Positions 1-9,863 are shown, counted from the first letter of the stretch. The stretch is DNA of 64,000 nucleotides from VXPQ01 sp965223485 (GCA_965223485.1 OZ244993.1:2480001-2544000), one strand, 5' to 3'. Translations and numbers: made by a program. Notes: generated by a model not told the origin, from the sequence alone.

Positions 1-1094
1 TCATTGAACACATGGTGTTCAAGGGTACGCGGAAGCGGCGCATGCATCATATTGCTCGCCGCATGGAGTCCGTGGGCGGTTACCTGAATGCGTTTACGGC
101 CAAGGAGTATACTTGCTACTATGCTCGTGCGCTGGACGAACATCTTGCCCGGGCAATAGATACGGTTTGTGATCTTATTCTCTTTCCGACATTGCCCGAG
201 AAAGAGATTGAGAAGGAGAAGGGCGTGATCCTCGAAGAGATGAAAATGTACGAGGATACCCCGGAAGATCTCGTGTTTGACCGGTTCGAATCCGTCATAT
301 ACGATGGCCATTCGCTCGGCGCTCCCGTTATCGGGTATCCTGAGACGGTGCAGTCGTTCGACCGGAAGATGCTGTGCGATTATATGAACGGCCACTATGC
401 GCCGAATCGCGTGGCGCTTGTAGTGGCCGGAAACGCGGATCACGACGATATCGTGCGTATAGCCCAGGATACGCTGGCGGATATGCCAATGGCTGAGCGC
501 CCGATCCGGCGCATGCCCGTTAACGGATATGTCCCCCATGACTTCATGGAATCCCGTCCTATTCAACAGGCGCATTTCGTGATGGGGGCGCGTGGGCTGA
601 GCGTTCGCAACGAGGACCGGGTGGCTTTCAGCGTGCTGAATACGTTATTGGGCGGCGGGATGTCGAGCCGACTCAACCAGAATGTGCGGGAGAAATACGG
701 TTTTTGCTATAACATCGGCTCCTTCGCAAATATGCACTCGGACTCGGGTGATTTCGGGGTGTATGCCGCTTCGGATGTACGCAAGATGGAGCGAGTGAAG
801 GAATTGATTCGAAAGGAGTTACGATATTTTGTCGAAGTTCCGATCGGAAGCCGTACGCTCAACGAGGTAAAAAACCAGGTGCGGGGCGGCCTGATGCTCG
901 GCCTTGAAGGCATGAGCAACCGCATGATGGGCATCGGGCGGCAGGAACTTTATTTCGGGCGGTATCTGACTCTTGACGAGATCAACGATGCGATCGGGAA
1001 GGTTACTGTCGAAGATGTACAGCGGGTGGCGTCGATGCTGTTCAGGGAAGAGCAGCTTTCGACCGCTGCTCTTGTACCAGAGAGTCATCCATGA
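1..1094 (+). CDS. M16 family zinc peptidase, 5' end outside window
   Basis: Processing-peptidase/insulinase-type (M16) protease; such enzymes degrade or trim peptides. The reading frame is open to the left edge, and codons at 3-11 read I-E-H directly before MVFKGT, which is the end of the HxxEH zinc motif, so the true start and the first His lie outside the window. The distal zinc Glu lies in the ILEEMKMYED stretch about 75 residues later, as the family requires. Residues 150-340 form the inactive M16_C half, with LLGGGMSSRLNQNVREK, typical of the mitochondrial-processing-peptidase/PqqL-like clade. The stop overlaps the next ATG by 4 nt (ATGA), so it is coupled to the epimerase. Confidence 0.93.
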   Translation, partial: IEHMVFKGTRKRRMHHIARRMESVGGYLNAFTAKEYTCYYARALDEHLARAIDTVCDLILFPTLPEKEIEKEKGVILEEMKMYEDTPEDLVFDRFESVIYDGHSLGAPVIGYPETVQSFDRKMLCDYMNGHYAPNRVALVVAGNADHDDIVRIAQDTLADMPMAERPIRRMPVNGYVPHDFMESRPIQQAHFVMGARGLSVRNEDRVAFSVLNTLLGGGMSSRLNQNVREKYGFCYNIGSFANMHSDSGDFGVYAASDVRKMERVKELIRKELRYFVEVPIGSRTLNEVKNQVRGGLMLGLEGMSNRMMGIGRQELYFGRYLTLDEINDAIGKVTVEDVQRVASMLFREEQLSTAALVPESHP

Positions 1095-2017
1095 AGATAC
1101 TGGTTTCCGGTGGCGCCGGCTTCATAGCTTCTCATGTAAGCGAGGCCCTGCTCAAAGCGGGTCACGAAGTGCATATCCTCGATGATCTGTCCGGAGGACG
1201 GCGGGAAAATATCCCGGAAGGAGCTGTTTTCCACGAGCTGGACATCCGGTCCGAAGAAGCCTCGGCATGCATGCTGGAGCATTGTTTCGAGGCATTTGTG
1301 CACCATGCGGCCCAAATGGATGTGCGCAAATCTGTTGCGGATCCACGATTCGACGCTACGGTGAATCTCCTCGGATTGCTGAATCTCATGGAGGCCGGGC
1401 GCCGGGCGGGACTAAAAAAAGTCGTTTTCGCCTCGACAGGAGGGGCCATTTACGGAGAACCGGAATATGCGCCGCAGGATGAACATCATGCTACAAGGCC
1501 GCTTTCTCCATATGGCGTCACCAAACTGTGCGCGGAACGATACCTTGATTATTATCGGAATCAGTATGGCATACCCTTTGTCGCACTCCGCTACGGGAAC
1601 GTATACGGACCAGGACAGAATCCACATGGGGAAGCTGGCGTCGTAGCTATCTTTGCCCAACGGATGCTACGAGGCGAACAGCCCGTTATTTACGGGGATG
1701 GTTTGCAAACACGGGATTACGTGTACGTGGGCGATGTGGTGCGGGCGAATCTGAGTGCGTTGGCGTACGACGGATCGGGCACGTTCAACATCGGAACGGC
1801 GGTAGAAACCAGTGTGAACGATCTTTTCGATATCTTGCGGGACCGGATTGCTCCGGGCATGGAGCGGTGTCATGAGGCAGGGCGGCCTGGCGAACAGCGC
1901 AGGAGCGTACTGGCTTTTGACCTCGCCCGGCGCGAACTGGGATGGGAACCCCGTACAGACATTGTACACGGCCTTGAAGAGACAGTGAAATGGTTCACAA
2001 AACACTTGAATTATTGA
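1091..2017 (+). CDS. NAD-dependent sugar-nucleotide epimerase/dehydratase (GalE-like)
   Basis: Extended short-chain dehydrogenase of 308 aa. The N-terminal Rossmann motif SGGAGFIASH (residues 6-15) and acidic D31-D32 suggest NAD binding. The catalytic set is S115-T116 plus Y141-x3-K145 (SPYGVTKLC). The C-terminal part has the substrate-binding YGDGLQTRDYVYVGDV element typical of UDP-glucose 4-epimerase relatives. It probably interconverts UDP-hexoses for surface polysaccharide. The exact substrate cannot be read from the sequence, so no gene symbol is given. It starts inside the M16 peptidase stop (ATGA). Confidence 0.88.
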   Translation: MKILVSGGAGFIASHVSEALLKAGHEVHILDDLSGGRRENIPEGAVFHELDIRSEEASACMLEHCFEAFVHHAAQMDVRKSVADPRFDATVNLLGLLNLMEAGRRAGLKKVVFASTGGAIYGEPEYAPQDEHHATRPLSPYGVTKLCAERYLDYYRNQYGIPFVALRYGNVYGPGQNPHGEAGVVAIFAQRMLRGEQPVIYGDGLQTRDYVYVGDVVRANLSALAYDGSGTFNIGTAVETSVNDLFDILRDRIAPGMERCHEAGRPGEQRRSVLAFDLARRELGWEPRTDIVHGLEETVKWFTKHLNY

Positions 2018-2046
2018 CTTTTTTTCTTTGAAACACAAGGAATTAA

Positions 2047-2841
2047 ATGTATCAGGTAAACCTTAAAGATTTTGAGGGACCGCTGGACTTGCTCCTCTTT
2101 TTTATCAGGAGGGACGAGTTGGATATTTTCGATATTCCTGTTGCCCGCATTGCTGACGAGTACCTGGAGCATGTTCGCCTGCTCGAACGGATCGATCTCG
2201 ACAGTGCAGGCGAGTTTTTGTACATGGCTGCTGTTCTGATCGGCATAAAGGCCCGCATGCTTCTGCCGGGACAGGAGGTCGACGAAGATGGGGATCCGGT
2301 CGACCCCCGTCGGGAGCTGGTGGAGCGGCTTCTGGAATACGTCCGGTACAAGGAGGCGTCCGGACATTTACTGGTGCTCAAAAGCGAACGGGCAGAACGC
2401 TTTACGCGTAATCATGCCGTTTCCGAACGCGCCGCATGGGAACAGGAACCGGTCCTGGATGCGTCCGTTTTCGATCTTGTATCGGCGCTCAAACGAATTC
2501 TCGCGGAGGCCCCGGAGGAAGCCCTGCACGATGTAGCGCGCGAAGAATATTCGATCGAAGAACAGCGCGCGTTTCTCCTTGATCGCCTCGCCGGGGACAA
2601 TAATCTTTCTTTCTCTGCTCTTGTCGAGAATCGGCCAAGGCCGTTTATCGTTGCGACATTTCTCGGGATGCTTGAACTTGTCCAGGCACAACAGGTGCGT
2701 GTACATCTTTCTGAAGGAGATCCGATTGATTTCTACCTTGAGCTCTGTATCCGGCAAGGCAAGGAAGTTTCTGAAGACCTGGACCGTACGGATGATCGGA
2801 TAGAAGGGGCCGGAGGCGAACGAGTCGGTAACGGGAAATAG
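2047..2841 (+). CDS. scpA: Segregation and condensation protein A
   Basis: ScpA, the kleisin subunit that bridges SMC heads and binds ScpB in chromosome condensation. At 264 aa it has the normal length. The N-terminus FEGPLDLLLFFIRRDELDIFDIP is diagnostic (residues 8-30), followed by the segment EYLEHVRLLERIDLDSAGEFLYMAA and a C-terminal winged helix (FIVATFLGMLELVQAQQV). scpB starts 5 nt downstream, the standard operon arrangement. Confidence 0.95.
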   Translation: MYQVNLKDFEGPLDLLLFFIRRDELDIFDIPVARIADEYLEHVRLLERIDLDSAGEFLYMAAVLIGIKARMLLPGQEVDEDGDPVDPRRELVERLLEYVRYKEASGHLLVLKSERAERFTRNHAVSERAAWEQEPVLDASVFDLVSALKRILAEAPEEALHDVAREEYSIEEQRAFLLDRLAGDNNLSFSALVENRPRPFIVATFLGMLELVQAQQVRVHLSEGDPIDFYLELCIRQGKEVSEDLDRTDDRIEGAGGERVGNGK

Positions 2842-2845
2842 ACCA

Positions 2846-3538
2846 TTGAACGGTATGGCGTCCATACACGAACTGGGGGATCGGGCACTTCTGCATGTCG
2901 CTGAAGCACTTGTCTTCGCGGCGGATCGCCCTGTCACTGCGCGCGAGATCGCCGGGGCGTATAGCGACGTCACAGGCAGCGATACTCCATCGGATGAGGA
3001 GGTGCTGGAGGCGGTGGCGAGCCTGAACGAGACATATGAGGCGAGTGGACGCGTTTTTCGCATTGAACGCTGGGCCGCGGGCTTTCGGATGGCGACCATT
3101 TCCCCGGTTGCTCCCTATCTGAAATCCTTTTTCAATCGTGAACGCGAAAAGAAACTGTCGCACTCGCTCATGGAAACCCTGGCTATCGTGGCGTACCGGC
3201 AACCTGTCACAAAGCCTGAGATAGATTTTGTGCGCGGCGTCGATTCCGGCTACGCACTGGGCAAACTCATGGAAAAAGGGTTTATCGACGTAATGGGTCG
3301 GAGTGATTCCCTGGGGCGTCCCCTGATCTACGGAACAACGGGTTCGTTTCTGGAGCAATTCGGGCTGGGAGATATCGATGATCTTCCGAACCTGCGCGAA
3401 ATTGAGGAAATACTTGGAGACCCCTCCTTCAGCCGGGAGCGCGCTGAGTTATTGCAGCTACAAGAGGAGGACAACGCGGTACGGGATCGGACGGAGGCCA
3501 AGGCCGGGTCGCAAGCGGAGCAGGAAATCGAGGAATAG
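2846..3538 (+). CDS. scpB: Segregation and condensation protein B
   Basis: ScpB, partner of ScpA in the SMC condensin complex; 230 aa with two winged-helix domains. Recognisable pieces are LHVAEALVFAADRPVTAREI near the N-terminus and HSLMETLAIVAYRQPVTKPEI, then VMGRSDSLGRPLIYGTTGSFLEQFGL, the family's most conserved block. The assigned start is a TTG at 2846; an in-frame ATG at 2855 (MASIHELGD) is an equally good start. The C-terminal tail of about 35 residues is acidic and probably disordered. Confidence 0.94.
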   Translation: MNGMASIHELGDRALLHVAEALVFAADRPVTAREIAGAYSDVTGSDTPSDEEVLEAVASLNETYEASGRVFRIERWAAGFRMATISPVAPYLKSFFNREREKKLSHSLMETLAIVAYRQPVTKPEIDFVRGVDSGYALGKLMEKGFIDVMGRSDSLGRPLIYGTTGSFLEQFGLGDIDDLPNLREIEEILGDPSFSRERAELLQLQEEDNAVRDRTEAKAGSQAEQEIEE

Positions 3539-3645
3539 CCCAGGCGCGGTCGGAAAATTTTTCGGAAAAGAACAGATTGTGCGTTGGTTCGTTCATGGAG
3601 CCTTAAACGTCACGCACTTTCTCTCCAGGATCGATATCCGTTAAA

Positions 3646-4539
3646 ATGTCCGCCGGATTACCCGCAAAAAGGGGACACAAGGGGCGAAAGAATCCCGCCG
3701 GTAATACTGGACGGGGTAATACTGGACGGGGTAATACTGGACGGGGTAATACTGGACGGACTGTCCGCTCGGATCCGTCCGGTTCGCCTCGGAACGGAGA
3801 GGATGCGGCGCCCAAGGGCATGCGGCTTAACCGGTATATTGCCCGCGCAGGCGTATGTTCGCGCCGTGAGGCGGATGGCTTGATCGAGCAGGGACTGGTC
3901 AAGGTGAACGGGGAGCGTACGCGGGAATTCTTTACTTCGGTTATGCCGACCGATACGGTGGAGGTCAACGGGAAACGCATTTCCGGTTCACCCCATGCGT
4001 ATATCCTGCTCAATAAGCCAAGGGATACGATTACGACGAAGCACGATCCGAGGAAAAGGCGTACCGTGATGGACCTTCTGGCTCTCCCGGCCGCTGACAA
4101 GGGGAGCCTGTTTCCCGTGGGTCGCCTGGACCGGGATACGTCGGGTGTGTTGCTTGTCACCAACGATGGAGAATTGGCGCACCGGTTGATGCACCCCCGC
4201 TACGAGGTGGATAAACTGTACCGGGTATGTACCCGAAACGCTATCAAACCCCATGAGATCGACCTGCTCAAAAAAGGCGTCGAGCTGGAGGACGGGTTGG
4301 CGCAAGCCGATGAGGTTGCCTACGTTGCCTTGCCCAATCGCCATGAGGTTGGGCTGCGCATGCACGAAGGCCGCAACCGGCAGGTTCGCCGGATGTTCGA
4401 AGTGCTTGGACACGAGATAACAGCGCTCGAGCGCGTGAATTATGCGGGGCTTACCGCCAAGGGCGTTCGACTTGGAAAATGGAGACGCCTGCAGCCCTTC
4501 GAAATCCGGCGGCTCAAACGCCAGGTACACATGAAATGA
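3646..4539 (+). CDS. RluB/RsuA-family pseudouridine synthase with repeat-bearing N-terminal extension
   Basis: Pseudouridine synthase acting on 23S or 16S rRNA. An S4 RNA-binding domain (MRLNRYIARAGVCSRREAD) begins about residue 59, and the catalytic Asp is in GRLDRDTSGVLLVTNDGELA. Further family blocks are EGRNRQVRRMFEVLGHEI and LRIGxxxLxxLxPGE-like ends. The roughly 55-residue N-terminal extension is basic and holds four exact GNTGR repeats encoded by a 15-bp tandem repeat; such basic tails are common in RluB homologues but this exact repeat is not needed for catalysis. RluB versus RluE/RsuA cannot be settled here. Confidence 0.9.
   Translation: MSAGLPAKRGHKGRKNPAGNTGRGNTGRGNTGRGNTGRTVRSDPSGSPRNGEDAAPKGMRLNRYIARAGVCSRREADGLIEQGLVKVNGERTREFFTSVMPTDTVEVNGKRISGSPHAYILLNKPRDTITTKHDPRKRRTVMDLLALPAADKGSLFPVGRLDRDTSGVLLVTNDGELAHRLMHPRYEVDKLYRVCTRNAIKPHEIDLLKKGVELEDGLAQADEVAYVALPNRHEVGLRMHEGRNRQVRRMFEVLGHEITALERVNYAGLTAKGVRLGKWRRLQPFEIRRLKRQVHMK
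3701..3760 (+). repeat. In-frame 15-bp tandem repeat, 4 copies
   Basis: Four head-to-tail copies of GTAATACTGGACGGG (3701, 3716, 3731 and 3746; the last differs only in its final base). The period is a multiple of three, so copy-number changes would add or remove GNTGR units in the pseudouridine synthase tail without shifting the frame. The near-perfect identity suggests recent slippage. Confidence 0.97.
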
Positions 4540-4548
4540 CCATATATC

Positions 4549-6039
4549 ATGACGACCGACGACAAGCTGCTTCTTGAGCGGATCCGCAAGGAGGGCCTTA
4601 CCTACGACGATGTGCTGCTTGTGCCCCGGCATTCATCCGTCATGCCCCGGGACGTTTCTATTGAAACGATTCTCACGCCGCGCATTGCATTGAATATTCC
4701 GCTGTTGTCTGCCGCCATGGACACGGTCACCGAATCCGAAATGGCGATCGCGATCGCCCGGGAAGGCGGCGCCGGGGTGCTGCACAAAAACATGTCTATC
4801 GAGCGGCAAGCAGATGAGGTGCGTCGTGTGAAGCGCTCCGAAAGCGGTATGATCCTCGACCCGATCACCTTGCATCCGGAGGGTACGGTAGCGGATGCCT
4901 GTGCGATGATGGAGCGGCACCACATTGGGGGCATCCCTGTAGTCGATGCCGGAAACCGCCTGGTGGGGATCGTTACGAACCGTGATCTGCGCTTCGCGCA
5001 TAACGGGCGTACGCTGCTCCGCGAGATGATGACACAGGAAAATCTTGTGACCGCGCCTGTTGGAACGACGCTGGAACAAGCGGAGGCGCTCCTGCAAAAG
5101 CACAAGATCGAGAAACTTCCGGTTGTGGATGACGCCGGTAATCTCAAGGGGCTTATCACATTCAAGGACCTCGATAAAAAACGCAAGTATCCCAATGCCT
5201 GCAAGGATATCCATGGACGCTTGCGTGTAGGGGCGGCCCTCGGCGTTACGCCTGATGTGGCGGACCGGGTGGCAGCTCTTGCGGAGAGCGATGTCGATTT
5301 TCTTGTCGTGGATACGGCGCATGGACATTCCGCCGGCGTACTGAAGACGGTAGAGCAGGTGAAGGCGCTTTCGGGCGATCGGGACGTGATTGCCGGCAAC
5401 ATCGGAACGGCGGAGGCGGCCGAAGCGGTTATTGCCGCAGGAGCCGATGCAGTCAAGGTCGGGATCGGACCCGGCTCTATCTGCACGACCCGAATCGTGG
5501 CCGGTATTGGCGTGCCGCAACTTACGGCGATCATGGACTGTGCTGCGGTGGCGCACAAACACGGCGTACCGGTGATCGCGGACGGGGGTATCAAGCAGAC
5601 CGGAGATATTCCGAAAGCGCTGGCTGCGGGCGCCGACTCTGTGATGATCGGCGGGCTCTTTGCGCGTGTTGAAGAGAGTCCCGGCGAAACCATTCTTTAC
5701 GAAGGGCGCAAGTTCAAAAGCTACCGGGGCATGGGCTCCGTAGGGGCCATGGAGTCGGGATCGAAGGATCGGTATTTCCAGGATGCGGAGGACGATCTTG
5801 CCAAACTCGTTCCGGAGGGGATCGAGGGGCGTGTTCCGTACGGCGGGGACCTCGGCGAAGTCGTGCACCAGATGCTTGGCGGCTTGCGGGCTGCGATGGG
5901 GTACTGCGGGGCTGTTTCCATTCGGGATTTGCAGGAAACGGCGCAGTTTATTCGCGTAACGGGCGCCGGACAACGGGAAAGTCACCCGCACGATGTATTC
6001 ATCACGAAGGAAGCGCCCAATTACAGCACCCGGATCTGA
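4549..6039 (+). CDS. guaB: Inosine-5'-monophosphate dehydrogenase
   Basis: IMPDH oxidises IMP to XMP with NAD, the committed step of guanine nucleotide synthesis. The 496-aa length is standard. It has the (beta/alpha)8 barrel start EGLTYDDVLLVPRHSSVMPRD, two CBS domains at about residues 100-215, the phosphate/NAD loops KVGIGPGSICTTRIVAGIG with the catalytic Cys, ADGGI, and the mobile flap YRGMGSVGAM. The gene is 9 nt after the pseudouridine synthase stop. Confidence 0.98.
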   Translation: MTTDDKLLLERIRKEGLTYDDVLLVPRHSSVMPRDVSIETILTPRIALNIPLLSAAMDTVTESEMAIAIAREGGAGVLHKNMSIERQADEVRRVKRSESGMILDPITLHPEGTVADACAMMERHHIGGIPVVDAGNRLVGIVTNRDLRFAHNGRTLLREMMTQENLVTAPVGTTLEQAEALLQKHKIEKLPVVDDAGNLKGLITFKDLDKKRKYPNACKDIHGRLRVGAALGVTPDVADRVAALAESDVDFLVVDTAHGHSAGVLKTVEQVKALSGDRDVIAGNIGTAEAAEAVIAAGADAVKVGIGPGSICTTRIVAGIGVPQLTAIMDCAAVAHKHGVPVIADGGIKQTGDIPKALAAGADSVMIGGLFARVEESPGETILYEGRKFKSYRGMGSVGAMESGSKDRYFQDAEDDLAKLVPEGIEGRVPYGGDLGEVVHQMLGGLRAAMGYCGAVSIRDLQETAQFIRVTGAGQRESHPHDVFITKEAPNYSTRI

Positions 6040-6047
6040 GGATCCGC

Positions 6048-7169
6048 GTGTCGGGAGGCGCCCTGCCTCGCCCTATTTGCCGGAATCTGTCCGTGGATCG
6101 CATCTCTTCTCTCCGCGCCTTGCTCCGTACGTTGTCCGCGGATGCATTGTACCTGACCCATTATGCACATGTGCGCTGGGCGTGCGGTTTCACGGGATCG
6201 TATGGCGTGCTGATCGTTCGTGCGGATGCGGCGCATTTCGTGACGGACGGGCGATACCGTACGCAGGCCGGGGAGGAAGTCATGGATGCATCCGTCCATG
6301 TGATACGGGCAACGCAGCGCGACGCACTCGAATGTGTGGAGGCGGAAGGGTTGTTGAAGGGCGTACGCCGGGTTGCGTATGCCTCGGACCGCCTCACGGT
6401 TTCATCCCTCGGAATGCTGCAAAAGCGTTTCCCTGGCGTGGAATGGACAGGAAATTCCGGACTGCTCGCTTGCCTTATGGCCCGCAAAAGCCCGGAGGAA
6501 CTGGAGCGTATCCGTGCCGCCCAGGCATTGACGGGGGAAGTATTCGATGCCCTGAAGGAATGGATCAGGCCGGGACGTACGGAGAAAGAAATTGCCGCTG
6601 AGATCGTGGCGGGGCACCTGCGGCGGGGTGCGGATCGGATGTCTTTCGACCCCATTGCGGCATCCGGTTTCCACAGTGCGCTTCCCCATGCGCATCCTAC
6701 GGATCGTCCGGTACAGTCCGGCGACGTACTTCTGCTCGACTTCGGATGCTTTCTGGATGGCTATGCTTCGGACATGACGCGCACGGTGGCCGTGGGGCCG
6801 CCGGATCCGCTTGTCCCGGAGGTCTACGATCTGGTGCTCTCGGCGCAGGAATGCACCCTGCGACATGCCCGCGCGGGTATGCCGGCGAGGGAAGTCGATG
6901 CGCTGGCTCGTGATGTACTTCGAAAAGGGGGGTACGAAGAGGCGTTTTCTCACAGCCTCGGGCACGGCGTTGGGTTGGAAATCCATGAATGGCCTCGCAT
7001 ATCCCGCCTGGTGGACGACGTGCTGCCGGATGGGTGTGTCGTGTCGATTGAGCCAGGCGTCTACCTGCCGGGTCGATTCGGCATTCGTATCGAAGATGTG
7101 GTGTGCCTGCGCGAAGACGGGGTAAGTAATCTTACCGGCGTTTCCAAAGAATGGACGGTTCTGCCGTGA
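6048..7169 (+). CDS. M24 family aminopeptidase (Xaa-Pro aminopeptidase-like)
   Basis: Cytoplasmic dinuclear-metal aminopeptidase likely removing residues ahead of proline. The C-terminal pita-bread domain carries all five ligands: Asp in LLDFGCFLDGYASDMTRTV (two Asp), His in HSLGHGVGLEIHE, and two Glu in SIEPGVYLPG and RIEDVV. The N-terminal creatinase-like domain spans about residues 15-140. The first possible start is GTG 6048; a second in-frame GTG at 6093 (VDRISSLRALL) fits the family start better. It follows guaB by 8 nt. Confidence 0.9.
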   Translation: MSGGALPRPICRNLSVDRISSLRALLRTLSADALYLTHYAHVRWACGFTGSYGVLIVRADAAHFVTDGRYRTQAGEEVMDASVHVIRATQRDALECVEAEGLLKGVRRVAYASDRLTVSSLGMLQKRFPGVEWTGNSGLLACLMARKSPEELERIRAAQALTGEVFDALKEWIRPGRTEKEIAAEIVAGHLRRGADRMSFDPIAASGFHSALPHAHPTDRPVQSGDVLLLDFGCFLDGYASDMTRTVAVGPPDPLVPEVYDLVLSAQECTLRHARAGMPAREVDALARDVLRKGGYEEAFSHSLGHGVGLEIHEWPRISRLVDDVLPDGCVVSIEPGVYLPGRFGIRIEDVVCLREDGVSNLTGVSKEWTVLP

Positions 7170-7332
7170 AGCGCGATACGATCCGGCGCCGTGCAACAGA
7201 CGCAACAATTACATATCATGCCTTGTCTTTACAGGGTATTGTGAACGTTTGTCCGCAGGATGCCTCCGCTTCCGCCGGGTTCATTGTCATGCTCCTTCTA
7301 CTGTCTGCCAACGCTTCATTGTACATGATCCC

Positions 7333-9834
7333 ATGCATCGTTCCCGGCTAACTTCGCTTTTGGTGTTTCTTTCCTCGACTGTTTTGCTTGGAGGCTGTGC
7401 TTTCGGGCTACAGACCGCTCGTATGGCGGACCCTGCGTCCGCTGCCGCGGAGGCTGCCGCCGAGTCGAAAGACGAGACAAAGATGAAGAAATATGCCGAG
7501 GTCATCAAGGAAAGCATGACCACCGACGAGGGACTGTTTTCCGTACATCGCGATACAGAGAAGATATTCTTCGAAATCCCGGATTCGCTGCTGGGCCGGG
7601 AGATGCTGCTGGTAACTCGTATGGCGCGTACCCACGCGGGCATGGGGTACGGGGGGCAAAAAGCCAACACGCAGGTGCTTCGATGGCAGCGGCAGGCGGA
7701 CGACGTGCTTCTGCGGGTCGTATCCTACGAAAGCGTAGCGAGCGAGGAGCAGCCGATTTACCAGGCAGTCCGGAACGCAAACCTCGAACCGGTTGTGGCT
7801 GCCTTCGACATTCTTGCCAGGAGTGACGATTCCACCCGGTCCGTCATGGATGTGACCGAACTCTTTACGACGGACGTTCGCTTTCTGGGCCTGAGTTCGT
7901 CCAACCGTACGCGGTACAAGGTCAAGAGCCTTGACAAGGATCGTTCCTACGTCAATACAGCTCAAAGTTTTCCCCGCAATGTCGAAGTGCGCCATACGCT
8001 TACCTACGCGGCGGACGAGCCTCCCGAAAACCCCTCGACCGGAACGATTTCTGTCGAGATGAACCAGTCCATGGTTATCCTGCCGGATCAGCTCATGACG
8101 CCGCGGCCCTGCGACGCGCGCGTGGGATATTTCAATGTGGAGACGATCGATTACGGGGCGGATGAGCAGCGGGCGGAGGAGAAATGCTTCATCACGAAAT
8201 GGCGGCTCGAACCCGGCGATCCCGAAGCGTTTGCGCGCGGCGAACTTGTGGAGCCGGTGCGCCCCATTGTGTACTACATCGATCCGGCTACTCCTGTAAA
8301 ATGGCGTCCGTACATCAAACAGGGGGTGGACGACTGGAACGTGGCTTTCGAGGAAGCCGGTTTCCGGAACGCCATCATCGCCAAAGATCCTCCTTCCGCA
8401 GAGGAAGACCCGGAATTCAGCCCGGAGGATGTGCGCTATTCCGTGATTCGTTATTTCCCGTCGGATATCGAAAATGCCTACGGTCCGCATGTTCATGATC
8501 CGCGTTCGGGGGAGATTCTCGAGAGCGATATCGGGTGGTACCATAATGTGATGAATCTCTTGCGGAACTGGTATTTCGTCCAGACCGCCGCAGCGAACCC
8601 CGACGCGCGCGCCGTGAAGTTCGACGACGAGGTGATGGGGGAGTTGATCCGGTTCGTTTCCGCCCACGAGGTGGGGCATACGATCGGCTTGCCGCACAAC
8701 TGGGGATCGAGTTACGCATTTCCCGTTGACTCACTGCGGTCGCCGACGTTCACGAGTACGCACGGCACGGCGCCTTCCATCATGGATTACGCCCGCTTCA
8801 ACTACATCGCACAGCCGGAAGATGGCGTGACGAATTTCATGCCTGCGATCGGCGCGTACGACAAGTGGAGTATTCGCTGGGGCTACCGGCCCATTCCCGG
8901 AGCAGGCAACGAGGAAGAAGCGAAAGCCGTGCTGAACGGCTGGGTCAGGGAACGTGCAGGCGATCCATTGTACTTCTACGGGCGCCAGACGGGCAACCCT
9001 CTGGATCCCCGCTCGCAGCGAGAGGATCTCGGAAACGATGCAGTGGAAGCAAGCCGGCTGGGTATTGCGAACCTGCAACGCATCGTTCCGAACCTGATCG
9101 AATGGACCCGGGAGGAGGGCGAAAACTACGCGCAACTCGAGGAAATATACGGGCAGGTAGCGGTCCAGTGGAGGCGCTATCTCGGCCATGCGGCGCGTGG
9201 GATCGGAGGGGTGTACGAGACCCCGAAGACGTACGATCAGGAAGGGCCCGTCTATGAAATGGCTCCGAAGGGCGCACAAGCGAGGGCGATGGCTTTTCTG
9301 CACGAATTTGGATTCGATACGCCCCGGTGGCTTCTCGACGAGGATATTCTTCGCCGGATCGAACACGCGGGCGCCGTAGACCGCGTTCGAAGCATCCAGG
9401 CCGGTCAGCTGGATCTGCTGCTGGATCCGCAGCGGCTAGCTCGTCTTATCGAGGCGGAAGCCCGTCTCGGCGACGCTGCGTATGCGCCTTTGGATATGCT
9501 GGAAGACTTGAGAAAGGGTCTCTGGCGCGAACTGGACGCCAACGAGGCGATTAACGCATGGCGGCGCAACCTGCAACGCGCCTATGTGGAGGACATGGAG
9601 CGGTTAATGACCGAGGAGGTCACAGCTCCGCCCGCTGCCGCGCGCCGGTCCCTCGGCTATACGCCGGTCAACGTGAGCCAGAGCGATATCCGGGCATACG
9701 TACGCGGCGAACTGGAAACGTTGCGTGGAGATGCGCAGCGAGCCGCGCGCAGGGTGCAGGACCGGCCTACGGCATTGCACCTCGAAGACGTACTTGTTCG
9801 CATCGAGAACATACTGGATCCGCAGGAAGAATAG
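7333..9834 (+). CDS. Zinc-dependent metalloprotease lipoprotein (DUF5117/DUF4953 type)
   Basis: Exported protease of 833 aa. I chose ATG 7333 because it directly begins a lipoprotein signal peptide (MHRSRLTSLLVFLSSTVLLGGC, lipobox LLGGC); upstream in-frame ATGs would bury it. The catalytic motif SAHEVGHTIGLPHNW (about residue 445) gives HExxHxxGxxH, and a Met-turn SIMDYARFNY follows, so this is a metzincin-like zinc protease. The region before it matches the DUF5117-type beta domain seen in Bacteroidota. Substrate unknown; likely anchored in the outer membrane. Confidence 0.87.
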   Translation: MHRSRLTSLLVFLSSTVLLGGCAFGLQTARMADPASAAAEAAAESKDETKMKKYAEVIKESMTTDEGLFSVHRDTEKIFFEIPDSLLGREMLLVTRMARTHAGMGYGGQKANTQVLRWQRQADDVLLRVVSYESVASEEQPIYQAVRNANLEPVVAAFDILARSDDSTRSVMDVTELFTTDVRFLGLSSSNRTRYKVKSLDKDRSYVNTAQSFPRNVEVRHTLTYAADEPPENPSTGTISVEMNQSMVILPDQLMTPRPCDARVGYFNVETIDYGADEQRAEEKCFITKWRLEPGDPEAFARGELVEPVRPIVYYIDPATPVKWRPYIKQGVDDWNVAFEEAGFRNAIIAKDPPSAEEDPEFSPEDVRYSVIRYFPSDIENAYGPHVHDPRSGEILESDIGWYHNVMNLLRNWYFVQTAAANPDARAVKFDDEVMGELIRFVSAHEVGHTIGLPHNWGSSYAFPVDSLRSPTFTSTHGTAPSIMDYARFNYIAQPEDGVTNFMPAIGAYDKWSIRWGYRPIPGAGNEEEAKAVLNGWVRERAGDPLYFYGRQTGNPLDPRSQREDLGNDAVEASRLGIANLQRIVPNLIEWTREEGENYAQLEEIYGQVAVQWRRYLGHAARGIGGVYETPKTYDQEGPVYEMAPKGAQARAMAFLHEFGFDTPRWLLDEDILRRIEHAGAVDRVRSIQAGQLDLLLDPQRLARLIEAEARLGDAAYAPLDMLEDLRKGLWRELDANEAINAWRRNLQRAYVEDMERLMTEEVTAPPAAARRSLGYTPVNVSQSDIRAYVRGELETLRGDAQRAARRVQDRPTALHLEDVLVRIENILDPQEE

Positions 9835-9863
9835 GGCTCCTGTGCACCGCCTCCCGTCGCAAA

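Noticed and set aside
4633..5991. Long minus-strand ORF antisense to guaB
   Set aside because: Lies inside a certain guaB gene; a shadow of codon bias in GC-rich DNA.
7408..8697. Long minus-strand ORF antisense to the metalloprotease
   Set aside because: The plus-strand gene has a signal peptide and zinc motif; the reverse frame has neither.
9558..9863. N-terminal extension of copA
   Set aside because: Overlaps the preceding protease gene in another frame and shows no P-type ATPase similarity.
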